From: Mesodorylaimus sp. YZB2_4
Taxonomy: Eukaryota; Nematoda; Enoplea; Dorylaimida; Dorylaimidae
Length of the DNA stretch: 64,000 nucleotides
Reading direction: 5' to 3'
Assembly: GCA_030248295.1 (NCBI GenBank)
Contig: JASANH010000728.1
Span: 1 to 64,000, forward strand
Within the stretch, counting starts at the first letter, position 1; the number at the start of each line of letters is the position of its first letter. Positions 20,461 through 31,338 of this stretch are shown in pieces. The position numbers and the translations under genes were made by a program. Below the pieces are notes generated by a model. It was not told the DNA's origin, ran no database searches, and saw nothing but the letters and a program-made list of their open reading frames with translations.

Positions 20461-22603
20461 TTAATTTGATTTGATCGATCTGATATGTTCTATAATAGAA
20501 CGTTTCTGAGTACTTCTTCTATAAAAACCTCTCGCGGTTTCCTATCTAGGTATATAACCTATATTTCTTGGTGGTAACTCATTTACTACAAAAGTATTTT
20601 TAGGCTTTTACCACTTCTTACAGGCTATATCTTTTTCTCGGAATCTAGCTATCGCGGAGTAAACACTGTAACTATTGTATTTCAACTAAACTCCTTGTCA
20701 TCATATTATATCTACCATATATTCCTTTCTATATGCTTATTCTGTGGATTTCTTTCATAGAGGTCAGTTCAGCTAATTTTTCTTGTTTCATAGTTCTTAT
20801 TGAACTATCTAGGTTTCCCATGTTTATATATATGGGTCTGTTCTGCTATTTTTTCATATTTCATAGCTCCCTGCTAAACTATGTTTCTCTTGAGTTCCTG
20901 AACTTGCTATATTCTTAAAGTCCTTTCTTGTACTTATTATACACCTAAAGCTCTCTGTTGGACTCATTATATATCATATGCTTGCTAAGTCTCTTTCCTG
21001 AGCTTATAGCATATGTCTTTGTATTCGTTCTGGCCCACTGGTAGGTTTTACCTACTAGCGTTTCCTCCCTAGAACCTCGAAGAGGTACGAATACGTCTCT
21101 AGGGTGCTTCTTGCAAAACGAGTGCTTCTACATGGGCCATCCTGATATCCTTTCCTACTCCCGTATAAACAAACCAGTGCAGCCCAGACCAGTCCCAAAA
21201 AAAATTGGTTCAAACGAATAAATGTACCTGGCAGTGCCACCCACACAATCACTCGCGATCGAAGGTCGCCCGCGCACCTGAACGCTATACGAGTAGAAAC
21301 CTGTCCTAGCCGTACGTACAAACAAACAGGTTCTGACCTTGCAACCAAAACAACACAGATGAGGAAGTGGAGCACCGAAACTCCCCAAACAAAGCCGAAA
21401 TAAGGCTTGGATTTCAAACTGACCACCAAGGAATTACTTGTCACCTTAGGATTACGCCAATATAGATCACAAGGCAGTTGTGGTCACCTTGAAACACATA
21501 ACACCTCGGCTATCAGAAAAAAAGCAAAGAAAAAAATCGCGTCACAACGATCGAACATCCCGCCAGTACAAAGAGCCAAAACGAAGCGGCCCCCAGAATA
21601 TGTGAAGGTGCCAGGGGATGATACGGGTTACTTACATAACAAACCATTGGCGTTATCTGGAAGGGGTTCTGGACGAGCATACGGAGTGCGGTATTGAGGA
21701 CGTCGGGTGGTAAATCGGTGGGACATGACGAGCACCCGCACAGCACACGTTTACGTGCTATCCACTGAGGTCACGAATAATCAGACCACACAAGAATTCA
21801 GACATTCGCCGCGCACACGCAGACACCAGTCAGCGCGCGCGCTAAACTCGAATAGGCAATTCATCAGCTGCAGTCAACCTCACTGCACTTATATTCGAGA
21901 CCTCGTTAGTATCAGGTCTACTCAAATGGCTCTAAGCGCGTCCTGGGTGCGCCAAGTCATATTGAGGCAAGCGGCATTATCCGATAATGAATTGGCTTGG
22001 AACTAGCCTATGGCTAGTATATTCAGCCTACGATTATATTTATATGTATAGGCCTGATAGGCAAGGTCCTAAGATAGGTCTTATTCTCTTATAAAGAGTT
22101 TTCCGCCCTGTAAAACCAACCTTAGGGTGAAAGATAAGAGTATAACTACTGAAGTCAGACGGAGACGACAGTACACATAGTATATATCTCATATCTCGAC
22201 AGTACATATATAGTATATATACACTCAAAACTGCTTATGACAAGGAGTAAATAAGCCCGCTGGAAATTTATAACATTGCGGTATAGAAAGTGCAGTCTTC
22301 TTCTGATTTATAGGTCCAACTCCTTGAGAAGATGTACATGGGGAGGCTCGAGCAGACAAAAGCAGGAACTTCGCGGCTGACACAAGTCAGGCGGCAATGC
22401 AAACGAGTCGTCATAGTCTGCGAGTGCGGTTAATCGCCTACTGCGTCGAGAATAGCCGCGAGAAGCCGCCCCCAAGGGTGAAAAAAAAAACCTTTATTAG
22501 TTTTGGGCCGCTCCCTCTAATAAAAAGCAGTAGAGTGCTATATAAAATTAAGGGAGGGGAGGGGAGCACAATCGTTGTGCGGCCCTCCCCTAAGCTCACT
22601 TCA
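20461..22603. other. AT-rich region with degenerate tandem repeats, no gene called
   Basis: 20700-21010 has at least two degenerate units about 75 bp apart (GTTCAGCTAATTTTTC... and GTTCTGCTATTTTTTC..., each followed by TTTCATAG and AACTAT). 22150-22230 has TATATA/CATATA runs. Open frames of 77-129 codons occur on both strands at 21055-21746, with no recognisable domain. Confidence 0.35.
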
Positions 22604-23657
22604 CCACTACCCACAACACCTGCCCCGCCCCCCCCCCACCATCACATGCACAGGGACACGCCCCTTCACCTCCCCCCCCCCGCCGGGGCTCCAGCTCTCC
22701 TACCTATAACCGCTCACCAACCCCATGTCCTACCAAACACACCCAATTTAAACACACCTGCTGTATCCCCCCCACAAAGACAACCCACCCCACCCCCTCC
22801 ATACCCTTCCTTTCTTTTCCTCTCTCTCTCACCACAAAAAGCACACACAAACAACTCTCTCTCCCCCCCCTTTTTACACCCCCCCCCCACACACACACAC
22901 ACAAAGAAACAATATATACTACACCACCCCCCCCCACACTCTTTTTTTTTTCCCCCCCCCCCCACACCCCCCCCCCCCCACCCACCACTATCCATCATAC
23001 GCCCCCCCCCCCCCCCACAAACCACACCTCTTTGTCTGTCTCTCGCCCCCGCCCCCCCCCTCCCTCTTCTCCCCACACCCCAAACCTTCCCCCCCACACG
23101 AGAAAAGCCCATGCGTACCCCACCACCCGCGCTCCCTCTCCCTCCTTACTCTCCCCCCCCCCCCCCCTCACTCCGCGCGGGCTCTTTTCTTTTCGTTGGA
23201 GTAAGAAAGTACCGTCGCCCCCCCGGTGGATGCCCCCCCAAAAATAAAAATCTGTTCTGTTCTTCTCTTTCTTTTCTGCCCCCCCCGGAGCATAGTTACA
23301 AAAACCACCTTCCTCTCTTGTGGGTGGGGGCAGGCCGGCACTCCCCTCCCCCTCTAACAACAACCTCTCCCCCCCTCCTATTCCTGCTCTCCTCCCCTTC
23401 TGCCCCCCTCCCGCCCCACAACCCTCCTCTCTCTGCGTCGCTCTTCCTCTCTACACAATAAAAAAAAAAAAAAAAGATAACCCCCCCCTCCTTATACTCT
23501 TTTTTTTTCTCTACAAAAAAAAAAACAAATGAGATCCCCCTCCCGCGCGGGGGGGGGGGGTGCTCGCGCCGCCCGCCGCGCGCCCGCCCCCCCCCCCGCC
23601 CCCCCGGGCCCCCCCCCCCCGCCCACCCCCCCCCGCCCCGCCCCCCCGCCCCCCGCG

Positions 23658-23719
<62 letters not shown>
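22604..23719. repeat. C-rich low-complexity tract ending in 62 consecutive C
   Basis: Over 1.1 kb is dominated by C homopolymers of 7-20 bases broken by short A, CA or CT pieces, almost without G on this strand. It ends with an unbroken C62 at 23658-23719. The apparent long open frames across it are poly-Pro or poly-Gly artefacts. Such a tract could fold into G-quadruplex/i-motif DNA. It also looks like consensus from failing reads, so the join between the sequences on its two sides should not be trusted. Confidence 0.8.
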
Positions 23720-23876
23720 AGAGGCCGCCTGAGTTCGCGCGTTGGCTGTGTACGCATCCACTGGTATATAACAGCTCCGGGAAAAAACAATGGACCATAA
23801 TTGGACGTTCAACGTACAGAACACTACTGTAGATCAAGTCATTCTGTCTTTTACTACTTGGCGTTTTTCAGGCAAC

Positions 23877-26800
23877 TTATCTGTACCCATACGGTATAGT
23901 ACTAAAATCTTGGTATGCAACACGCTTGTCGTAGGTGATTCTATATACTTTCTTACGTACAACGGTCACAACATTCCGGTCAATTGTCCGTTCGATCCGT
24001 TGAATTCGAATCTCGGTTTGTTGCCTATCTTTGCTTCGAACAAAAGCAAACACTTTTTTCCGTAGAGCTTTAAAGTTGATGGCTGCTGAATTCGACTCAT
24101 TGATGGCAAATCCTTTCACCTTTGTGAACACTTTTTCTTTTTCCTCCTTTGTGCTCCATACTTTGCACGCATAGTGCTTAGGTCCTCCACTGACGAGCTC
24201 AGTAATGTAGCTTCAAATCCCGTGATCTTTCTCCAGTTCGTCTGTCATCTCTCCTAAATAAAAAAACAATTCTTATGACAGAAGTACCAAGTTAATTGCT
24301 ATATGGAAACCTTCCCATACCTAGGTAAGTACCCAGCGTGGGATGGTAAATATCGTGGGGCGATCAATATAAATAATGGAGTCCTGCAACATAGGGTGTA
24401 CCTCAGCAATAAAAGGTTAATATAAACTATTGGATTAAGACCTTACAGTATCAAAGTAAAGTACTCTATCTTGTAGCTTTTCAATGTAGCTGTACAGTTT
24501 CAAGCGAGCCTGCGCAGTGGTGTAAGCAGCGATAACAGTATTCGTGTTTGCCAGAACTTCCACAAAGTCGTTTTGCATGGTATAAGTTACGGAAATCATT
24601 TCGTCATTGACAAAGCGAACAGATTTCGTAGATACTGCTGGATCAAATACTAAGTTGAAAAATATGGCAGGATCAATGAAATACTCAGTCTTTGATTGTT
24701 GGCTGCGCTGACCAAACTTCCCCCAAAAGCTGCAATGAGAAAAAATATAAAAAAGCAGCCCCCCAGATAACTATATTGTATCTGTAAGCGCACCTATTCA
24801 AGCAGAGCTTTGCAAGAGCTCGTAATCCTGGATTTTTCAGCATTCGTTCGATTCGTAAGGTAATACCTTCTCGTTTTCTCCATTCTTCCAGAAATGCGAT
24901 TTTTTTTTCTTCAGTATCGCACTCAGATGGCCAGCCATCAGCCTCTTGTTTGATACGTAAAAATTCGTTGATGTATGCTGTGAAAAGCCCGCCGTCTGGA
25001 TTCAACGCTGGATCATACTGTTCAGTCTCCTCAAAATGCCAAACCTGTAAAACGAAAACTCATTGAATTTACGGAAGCATTGCTTGCCATTATCAGAATG
25101 TAAACGTAGACATCCCGTTAAAGTCATCTACCTCATATGTTTCAAGGATGCGATAACCCAGCTCCAGCGCTTTCTTTAGTTCCAATGTTACCCAGCTCCC
25201 AACCAATGCGCGCTCATCGGCTGAATGCTGACAGGGGTCTTGCTGTTGGGAGCCAGCACAAGTTGCACAAAGTGGAAATAGCAATTTCTTGCTGGTCTTG
25301 CATCGATATGGAAGAAGAGGGTGCAGGAGGTTCGTTGGTGGGAGGATTTTACACTTCACAAGCCCCTCGTATGGCATGCACGTAGCGTTCATCGGCTCAA
25401 AGTTTTCAGTAATAATTTTCGGGTGCCCTGTTGGAAAACGCCCATGTTTGCAGATATATGGATAAAGGCTGAGAACGTCGATATAACGAATTTTTTCCCC
25501 GTTGGAGGCCTGAAAATCACAGAAGGGGCTAAGAGGAGTGGGTGTTCAGGAAGACTCAATACGTACCTTATGGTAAAGGACAGTCGCATTTGTTCGGCCC
25601 CCGTAAAATGCCTCTCTAGCATCCATAGGTCCCACGATTCTAACATTTTCAAAAAACCCAGCCATTTCCTCATTCTCTTTTATCTCTGCTTGCAACTGAC
25701 ACTCCCATTTTTCTATAACTGTGTAGCTAAAAGTATATAAACTTCCTACAAAAATATACCGATGCAGAGGAAAGCAACTTTTATACCCCATTGATTCTAA
25801 CGCTCGTCTTCGTTCTAAGGTTTGCTGATATGCTTCTGATGCATTTAAGATACCATCTGCTGTGATGCGCCGTCGATTAGGCATACAGCTTGGGCAGCCA
25901 TGCCTAAAAACACATCAAATTTTTTTTCGCTTTTCATGCTCATGCTTAGAACAGAAGTATACTTACCAATAACAGCCGTAAAATTCATAAACTGTTTCTC
26001 CGCATAGTCCGTCAACCTTCCACGGCGCAATTCGGACCTCCCCTCCATTTAGTTTATGGCGTATGCGTTGACCGGTTTTATAAGCAATCCATTTTAACCA
26101 TTTGAGAGCTATCAGTGACTGCCTATCATTTTTCCGATAGCCACCATGTGGTACAACAGCAATACGATTTATCGGCATATGGTGCATTCGGTAGAACTTG
26201 TTGCATGCACTGGCAATAGTGATACTTTCTGCAAATGGGTCAATGTTTCCAATATTCAGAAACATGCGGCGAAATTTCAGGCAACAGAGCCTGAGGACAG
26301 TCACCTGAAAAAGGAAAAGACCACATGCATAATTTTTCACATTCCTCTCAAAAGTATGCGAAACATAGCGACTTACGTCGCTTTCACAATATGCAAGAAT
26401 TTCTTTCTGGAAATCGAACTGCTCCCCACATTGCTGTTCATGCCATTTCATAAATTGCTTCCTCGAGCTCTCTTTCATGTATTCTGGCTGGTAATACTCA
26501 CTAGATGGCCACGCACCTACGTAGTTCCAATTTTCCTTTCTGTTGAACAAGTGAGGAAAGTATCCTGAAATGAATATGGATGCTAAACATATGACTACCA
26601 CGCATGCGAGGGATGTGAAAAGGCTCGCCACAACGGCGCACCTACCTTTCTTGACCTCTTCTACGCCAAATGCACTTGGCAGAGATGACAGAGGCATCGG
26701 GAGGAAACAGTAACTGTCTTTAAGCTGCACATCATTCACCTCCAGGTACATGATTCCAAGACCACGAGAAATAATTTGCTTTGGCTTCAAGCCATTGCGA

Positions 26801-28799
26801 TGACAGTACGCGAGAACAAACTGTCCGTCATAGCCTTTTGAGTTATGCGCTATGGCGATAGCTCCTTTATGCTGCTTCGAAAATAGCCATTCACAGAATT
26901 TGTCCAAGCAATTATCCTCCTCAAACACCTTGCGTTTTTCGGCGCAATGATCGCAACGCGATAATTTCGTCGATTCGCAGCATTCGCTGCACACCTTGAA
27001 AAATCAGAATACGAGATTAGATTGGTTTTTTGATAGGCTAAATGTGTAGCTCATATCAGTATATCTACATGACTTACGAACATACATGCTTGGAATAAAT
27101 AAAAGGTGCCTGTTTATTCATGTATGCAGAAAATTCTCGCCTTATGCGCAGCTATTAGGCTGGGATGGTGCAGGTTGATACAGCTACCATCTTCTTCGGT
27201 CAGTTTGTCGTCCTGCCTGCATTCTAAGTCGTAAAATATAAAAATGGTTCTGGAGGGTTTCTTTTGCTTCTTCGATCCTGGTTCATCCTGAATCTCGTCT
27301 CCGCTATCGTCTTCAAGTTCCTGCATCTCCGCCAACGGATCCTCTTCAAAGTTTCTCTCCGCAGTTTTGCCACTGTAAGGTTGAATGAAGCATTGATGAT
27401 CAGCAGTGCTAACATCCACTTTACACGTAATGCACTGCCGAACGCCACAAATATGCCCCTTTCTGACATGAAATTCCTGTCGACAGGTATCGCATCGTTT
27501 TATCTGGTCGCAAGTACTCGGATATTTTCCACGGCCAGAACCGTTTTGACGCATATGGTTATGGAAGCATATCTTGTTGTTGAAGAAACGATTGCATTTA
27601 TTGCACTTTCGCAAAGGGCGTTCGGCGGTACATTTTCCTGCTCCAAGGCAGAAGGTGCAGCGAACAGGACAAATCCGATGATCAGTACGTTTCGAATATC
27701 CTTTGGAACAGGTTTCACAATAATAGGACTTTTCAAGAAAACTTGTCATGCTAGTAACAACTGAAAAGTGTGAATCGCAAAGCCAAATATGAAGAACTTT
27801 CTTTGCATCGACAGGACCTTTGTATATCAGCGCATTGAATAAGTCTTTGTCGAAAATTTTCAGTTGATATTCATGACCAAGGGCTCCTTGAAGAGCAGAA
27901 AACTCTTTTGGGCCACAAGCACCCACGTGTTTTCCCAAACCAGCTTTCACCATCAGTTGTTTTGCACGAAGTCTTTGCAACGTACTTCCATTTCTGTCTC
28001 CTTTGCGAATTGTCTCATATCTGTCAGAATCAAGGCGAGCTTTAGCCGTGACGACGGCTCTCGCTAAACATAAGTCGTCTCTATTTATAATTTTCAAAAT
28101 GCTTCTCTTTCCTTTTTCATATTCATCCAAATTTGTATGATATTTCCTTTGCATACGACCACCAGTACCACATCCAGAGGGGCATTTTATGCGAGTGAAA
28201 TATACAGTCATCTTTTTGTCAAACGTCAGCGATTTCTTGCTTTGGAGTACACTGCAGATTTTTTCCACTAGAAGCTCAGCTGACAAGTGAGCTTGATTCA
28301 TGAGGGGAATTATAATCGGGATGTCCAAATCAGGATGATCGAGAAAAAAACCGAGCAAGTCGTCATTCCGTCCATCTACTTTTATTGTGTCTAAAACCTC
28401 AGAGAATACTGCAGTCAAGATAACGTCCACATTTTCGTCATTTTGAATGTTTCTGAAAATAAGATCATATTGACCATAGTTAGCTCCAAACCGTCTTGAG
28501 TTCTTTATGAACATAGGACGCAGATCGTAGTAATTTGCCGCAGTAATATTTAGCACCTCAGGATCGTCTTCTTGCTTTTCTTCTTCGGAGTGTGAGTCTC
28601 CACTACTTTCTTCTCCACGACCAATTTGGTCGACAGCATGCCAAAAGTCAGCACTACCAAAATGAATAGCGCGATCACCAGCACTAAGTACAGTATAACG
28701 ATCGTAAATATCACCAAGTAATGCTGGGAAATCCTTCCATACATTACTATTCACTAGCTGTTGAAGTTTAGGTAAATCCAAATGCTGTAACGAGGGCAT
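23877..28799 (-). CDS. POLB: Polinton/Maverick-type protein-primed DNA polymerase B, ten introns, two lesions
   Basis: Exons by eye, minus strand: 28799-27141, 26994-26646, 26564-26377, 26304-25967, 25903-25780, 25718-25567, 25509-25132, 25044-24794, 24729-24447, 24383-24321, 24253-23877. All junctions are GT-AG except intron 1 (GC-AG). Introns are 57-146 bp. Conserved blocks appear in order: Exo I (IFIFYDLECR, exon 1), Exo II (AHNSKGYDGQF), Exo III (YCESD, split by intron 3), motif A (YIDVLSLYPY), motif B (split by intron 8 after the Asn), motif C (YFDT, split from its DS by intron 9) and a C-terminus ending PYGY-R. Exon 1 also has a Cys-rich zinc cluster at residues ~365-480. It copies the element genome from a protein primer. 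Lesions: a probable 1-bp deletion in a C run near 24355 and a TGA at 24213-24215, so this copy is probably dead. Confidence 0.85.
26995..27140 (-). other. PolB intron 1, GC-AG type
   Basis: The exon frame and family conservation place the donor after AAG with GCGAGA following, and the acceptor at TTTTTCAAG. The alternative of no intron gives a stop shortly after. This is the only non-GT donor among the ten introns. A GT-to-GC change at a formerly normal donor is the simplest origin. Confidence 0.6.
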
Positions 28800-29135
28800 G
28801 ATGAAAAGAAATGTCCCACTGATCTCGTAGAAATTTATGATCTGTCAAATGCTTGGCCGAAGGAACTAACTGTTAGATGCGTGAGGGAGGTAATGGGACA
28901 GGATGCTTCTTTTCTGGGCGGGACGGGGGCGCAGCCTCGTTTTTTATTGGCTTGTGCGCCCGAAAGAGGCGGTGATTCGAGGGGGATCTTACTTATGATT
29001 GGTGTTGTGAACCAGTTTTTTTCCGGTGGTCTTTTTAACTTGAGGAGAAATAAGAACCCCACAGACCTATCCTCGAAATTCTGTGGTGCGGCGCAATCAG
29101 CAGCCTTATTCCTCTTTCCCCCTATACTGTATGTC
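28800..29135. promoter_or_regulatory. Shared upstream region of divergent PolB and PC4-like genes
   Basis: The PolB start (28799, minus) and the PC4-like ATG (29136, plus) point away from each other across 336 bp. An open frame runs through part of it in phase with the PC4-like gene from 28881, but its translation is unlike a protein. I treat it as upstream sequence. No TATA box is evident. Confidence 0.35.
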
Positions 29136-29594
29136 ATGGCGTCTCCGAAGCTCAAGATGTTTTCTCTCGGCGAAGGAGTTTATTTAGTGCCCAAAGTACT
29201 TGGACCACGTTTAATAATTGACATCCGACAATATCGAATCGTAACTGGTGCATCGGCGTCTGGCCACATTTTTCTCTACCCATCGCAATTTGAAAAGTTG
29301 CGTATGTTCCTAAGTACCGATACAGAACTGTTTGCCGTTTTGGAAAAGCAGGAGTTGGCGCCCATCGTGTACGATCTTGGTTATGGAGCCACTCTGCACA
29401 GGAGTGGCAATGCTTCTGTCAAGCTGATGGTCAGTTCCAAGAAAGGCCCGCTGTATTTAGGAATGTCGAAGGACAACTTTCAACGACTTCAACGGCAAGC
29501 AGCGCAAATTGACAGCCAGATGGAAGCGCCGTTTCTACTTAGAGACGATTCAAACCGACCCCAGCCACTACAATGCAGGCCATTCCCCCCATGA
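29136..29594 (+). CDS. PC4/p15-like single-stranded-DNA-binding protein (tentative)
   Basis: From the ATG at 29136 the frame gives 152 residues. The first half has LGEGVYLVPKV, then RLIIDIRQYRI, then HIFLYPSQFEKLRMF. This strand-strand-helix order resembles the PC4/p15 coactivator fold (V-D-I-R-x-Y..G-I-x-L-x2-x-Q-W-x2-L). The second half (VYDLGYGATL to LGMSKDNFQRLQR) may repeat the theme. PC4-like proteins bind single-stranded DNA, a sensible job beside a protein-primed polymerase. An in-frame upstream extension to 28881 exists, but I chose the internal Met because similarity begins there. A host-type or novel element gene remains possible. Confidence 0.45.
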   Translation: MASPKLKMFSLGEGVYLVPKVLGPRLIIDIRQYRIVTGASASGHIFLYPSQFEKLRMFLSTDTELFAVLEKQELAPIVYDLGYGATLHRSGNASVKLMVSSKKGPLYLGMSKDNFQRLQRQAAQIDSQMEAPFLLRDDSNRPQPLQCRPFPP

Positions 29595-29767
29595 TACTAC
29601 CATCGGCACCAAACCAGAGATCCAGGGAGCGGTTAAGCCCTGCAGCGACTTCAACGTATACGATAGCAGAAATCGTCGATGCAATCGCGATCAAGGGAGG
29701 AGTAAAGAAGAGAAAAAGAAAGAGATTCATTGAAGATGAGGCGATTGAAGGGCTGTGGGTTGAATAA
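29573..29767 (+). CDS. Small basic protein ORF overlapping the PC4-like gene
   Basis: This 64-codon frame starts in the last 22 bp of the PC4-like gene, in another frame. It has a Ser/Pro-rich N-terminus, a hydrophobic TIAEIVDAIAI helix, a KKRKRKR cluster that could act as a nuclear localisation or DNA-binding signal, and an acidic end. The arrangement suggests a small structural or core protein of the Polinton-like element, but no family is recognised and it may be chance. Confidence 0.3.
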   Translation: MQAIPPMILPSAPNQRSRERLSPAATSTYTIAEIVDAIAIKGGVKKRKRKRFIEDEAIEGLWVE

Positions 29768-30386
29768 GGTTAGTTCTCTGTATGGCTTCATGACGTATTC
29801 ATCTCCCAAAACTGCTTTTCGAGGCGAGTGAGTCCTCTTTTCTTACATACACAGTTGACAATTTAGAAAAGAAAAGTATGTGGTTACATCGTTGCAGTCA
29901 TTATGAGTTGGAAAGACGACAAAAATATCAACTGGAAAAGTGTGGGGGGGGGGGGTAACAGCAGTGGTGTACTATGTATATGCTTCAACTGCTACGGGAA
30001 AAGAGAATAATACGCAAACACATAAACATAGTAGGGTGTGCAAGAAGTAAGACTTATTTGCAGTAGGTACTATGTGCTGTTTTTCAATCAAGTTCTATGC
30101 GCTAGTGAGATCCCTGTGGATCACGATTCGCGCTGTATTTTGTAGCCGTTTTCTTAAAATTTTTAGCACAGGCTTTTTGTTATTCTGCCCTCAGGTGTGT
30201 TTTCGCAGTACGTATGCGCCCACAGTCCAACGCCCGCACCGTCTTCAAAAAGTATTTAGCAAACCCATGGCAAGTCTGAGCGATCAGCTTACAGTGTTTT
30301 ACGGCAGCAATCACTGCCGTTTTCTCTTTCCACGCAAAACCAAGGACTGACACGACTATCAATTTGGTTCTGTGGATTTTGTATGA
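29768..30386. other. No gene seen; 12-G run at 29944-29955
   Basis: There are two opposed short frames around 30072-30362 with no domain. The stretch separates the PC4-like gene from the second PolB fragment. Confidence 0.35.
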
Positions 30387-31338
30387 TCACTTTTTTGGCT
30401 TTTTTAACCCATCGCTCGTCAGGTACTCGACAGATTTTAATAGAAATAATTTCTGATGACGTTGTAGGTTGTTGGCCATATTGAACATTTTGCCACACAA
30501 TTCGCAGCAATGACGGCCGCAGAAATTGTTCATGCTCATTATCAACGACATGTGAACATTGGTTGTGTCGATTGGATAACTGTGCATATTGATCGTTGGA
30601 CGGGCTGAGTCGGTGTTGGCGGATTTGCGGAGGCAATTCGTTTCTTTGGGCGATGTTTTCCGATAAATCTGTATGTTAGCCTCGAACAGTTCCTCCAGAA
30701 TGGGCCAATGGTCTTCAGGAACCCCTTTGAATTTTTGCCACAATGGGCAATTTACTCGTGTCCTCTACTTATCGTAGGCTTCCAAGACCGTGGGCAAATT
30801 ATGATAGTCGCCTTTCTTTGCCGCCACGATGCATCTGAAGACGCAAAGGTTGTCCTTGTAAAGGTTACGATGCTCGTCGCTTTCCATTGTTAGCAGACTT
30901 TTCTTGTTGTAAGCCAACCATGAGGGCAAAACGCTTTGGCCTCGACCTGCCACGAACAGAGGGCGCAGGTAGCAATAAATGGTCACTCCAAGCACGCATA
31001 CCACTCTCCATTGGGTGTCTGGTCTTTCTACGAACTCTTCCAAGTCGCCCAACTCTTGAATAATATCGATTGCCCTCTTAAGCGATTCTGAATTGTGTAC
31101 GAGAAAATTTTCTTCCAACAAGTTACGTCGATTACTTTTGGCGATGAAAATTCGATAACTGTTGGTGCCATCGTCGTTTTCTCGTCTAAGCATTGTTGTT
31201 ACGCCGACGTTGAAGTTGGAGACCACGTTGATCAATTGGTAAATATGACGAAGTGCTTTTGCGAATGTAAAACCTTCCACATCGGTGCCGACTGTGCAAA
31301 AAGCACCAGCACCAAAAGCACCATCAATGATTATCCAT
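30387..31338 (-). pseudogene. N-terminal fragment of a second type of DNA polymerase B
   Basis: Two minus-strand frames in the same phase are separated by a TAG at 30765-30767. The upstream part has SVLPSWLAYNKKS and later NLYKDNLCVFRCIVAAKKGDYHN, the pattern of the N-terminal region of Polinton/adintovirus polymerases (W-x5-CxxR-C-x-x-x and so on). The downstream part has a block of histidines and cysteines with FCGRHCCELCGKMF and HQK, the C2H2-like zinc site of that region. The exonuclease and polymerase domains are absent. It is not part of the neighbouring intron-containing PolB, which has its own N-terminus. It is more like the type seen at 62809-64000, but that is inference. Confidence 0.55.

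Noticed and set aside
21055-21746. 129-codon minus frame with hydrophobic stretches and a basic 96-codon plus frame
   Set aside because: They overlap on opposite strands without any domain, and no splice pattern was evident.
22397-23832. Long open frames up to 354 codons on both strands in the C-rich tract
   Set aside because: They are poly-Pro or poly-Gly translations of homopolymers with no domain, and exist because the tract has few T/A-start codons.
23790-24065. 91-codon plus-strand frame at the right edge of the C tract
   Set aside because: It lies opposite the last PolB exon, whose minus-strand product is clearly conserved. The plus frame is its shadow.
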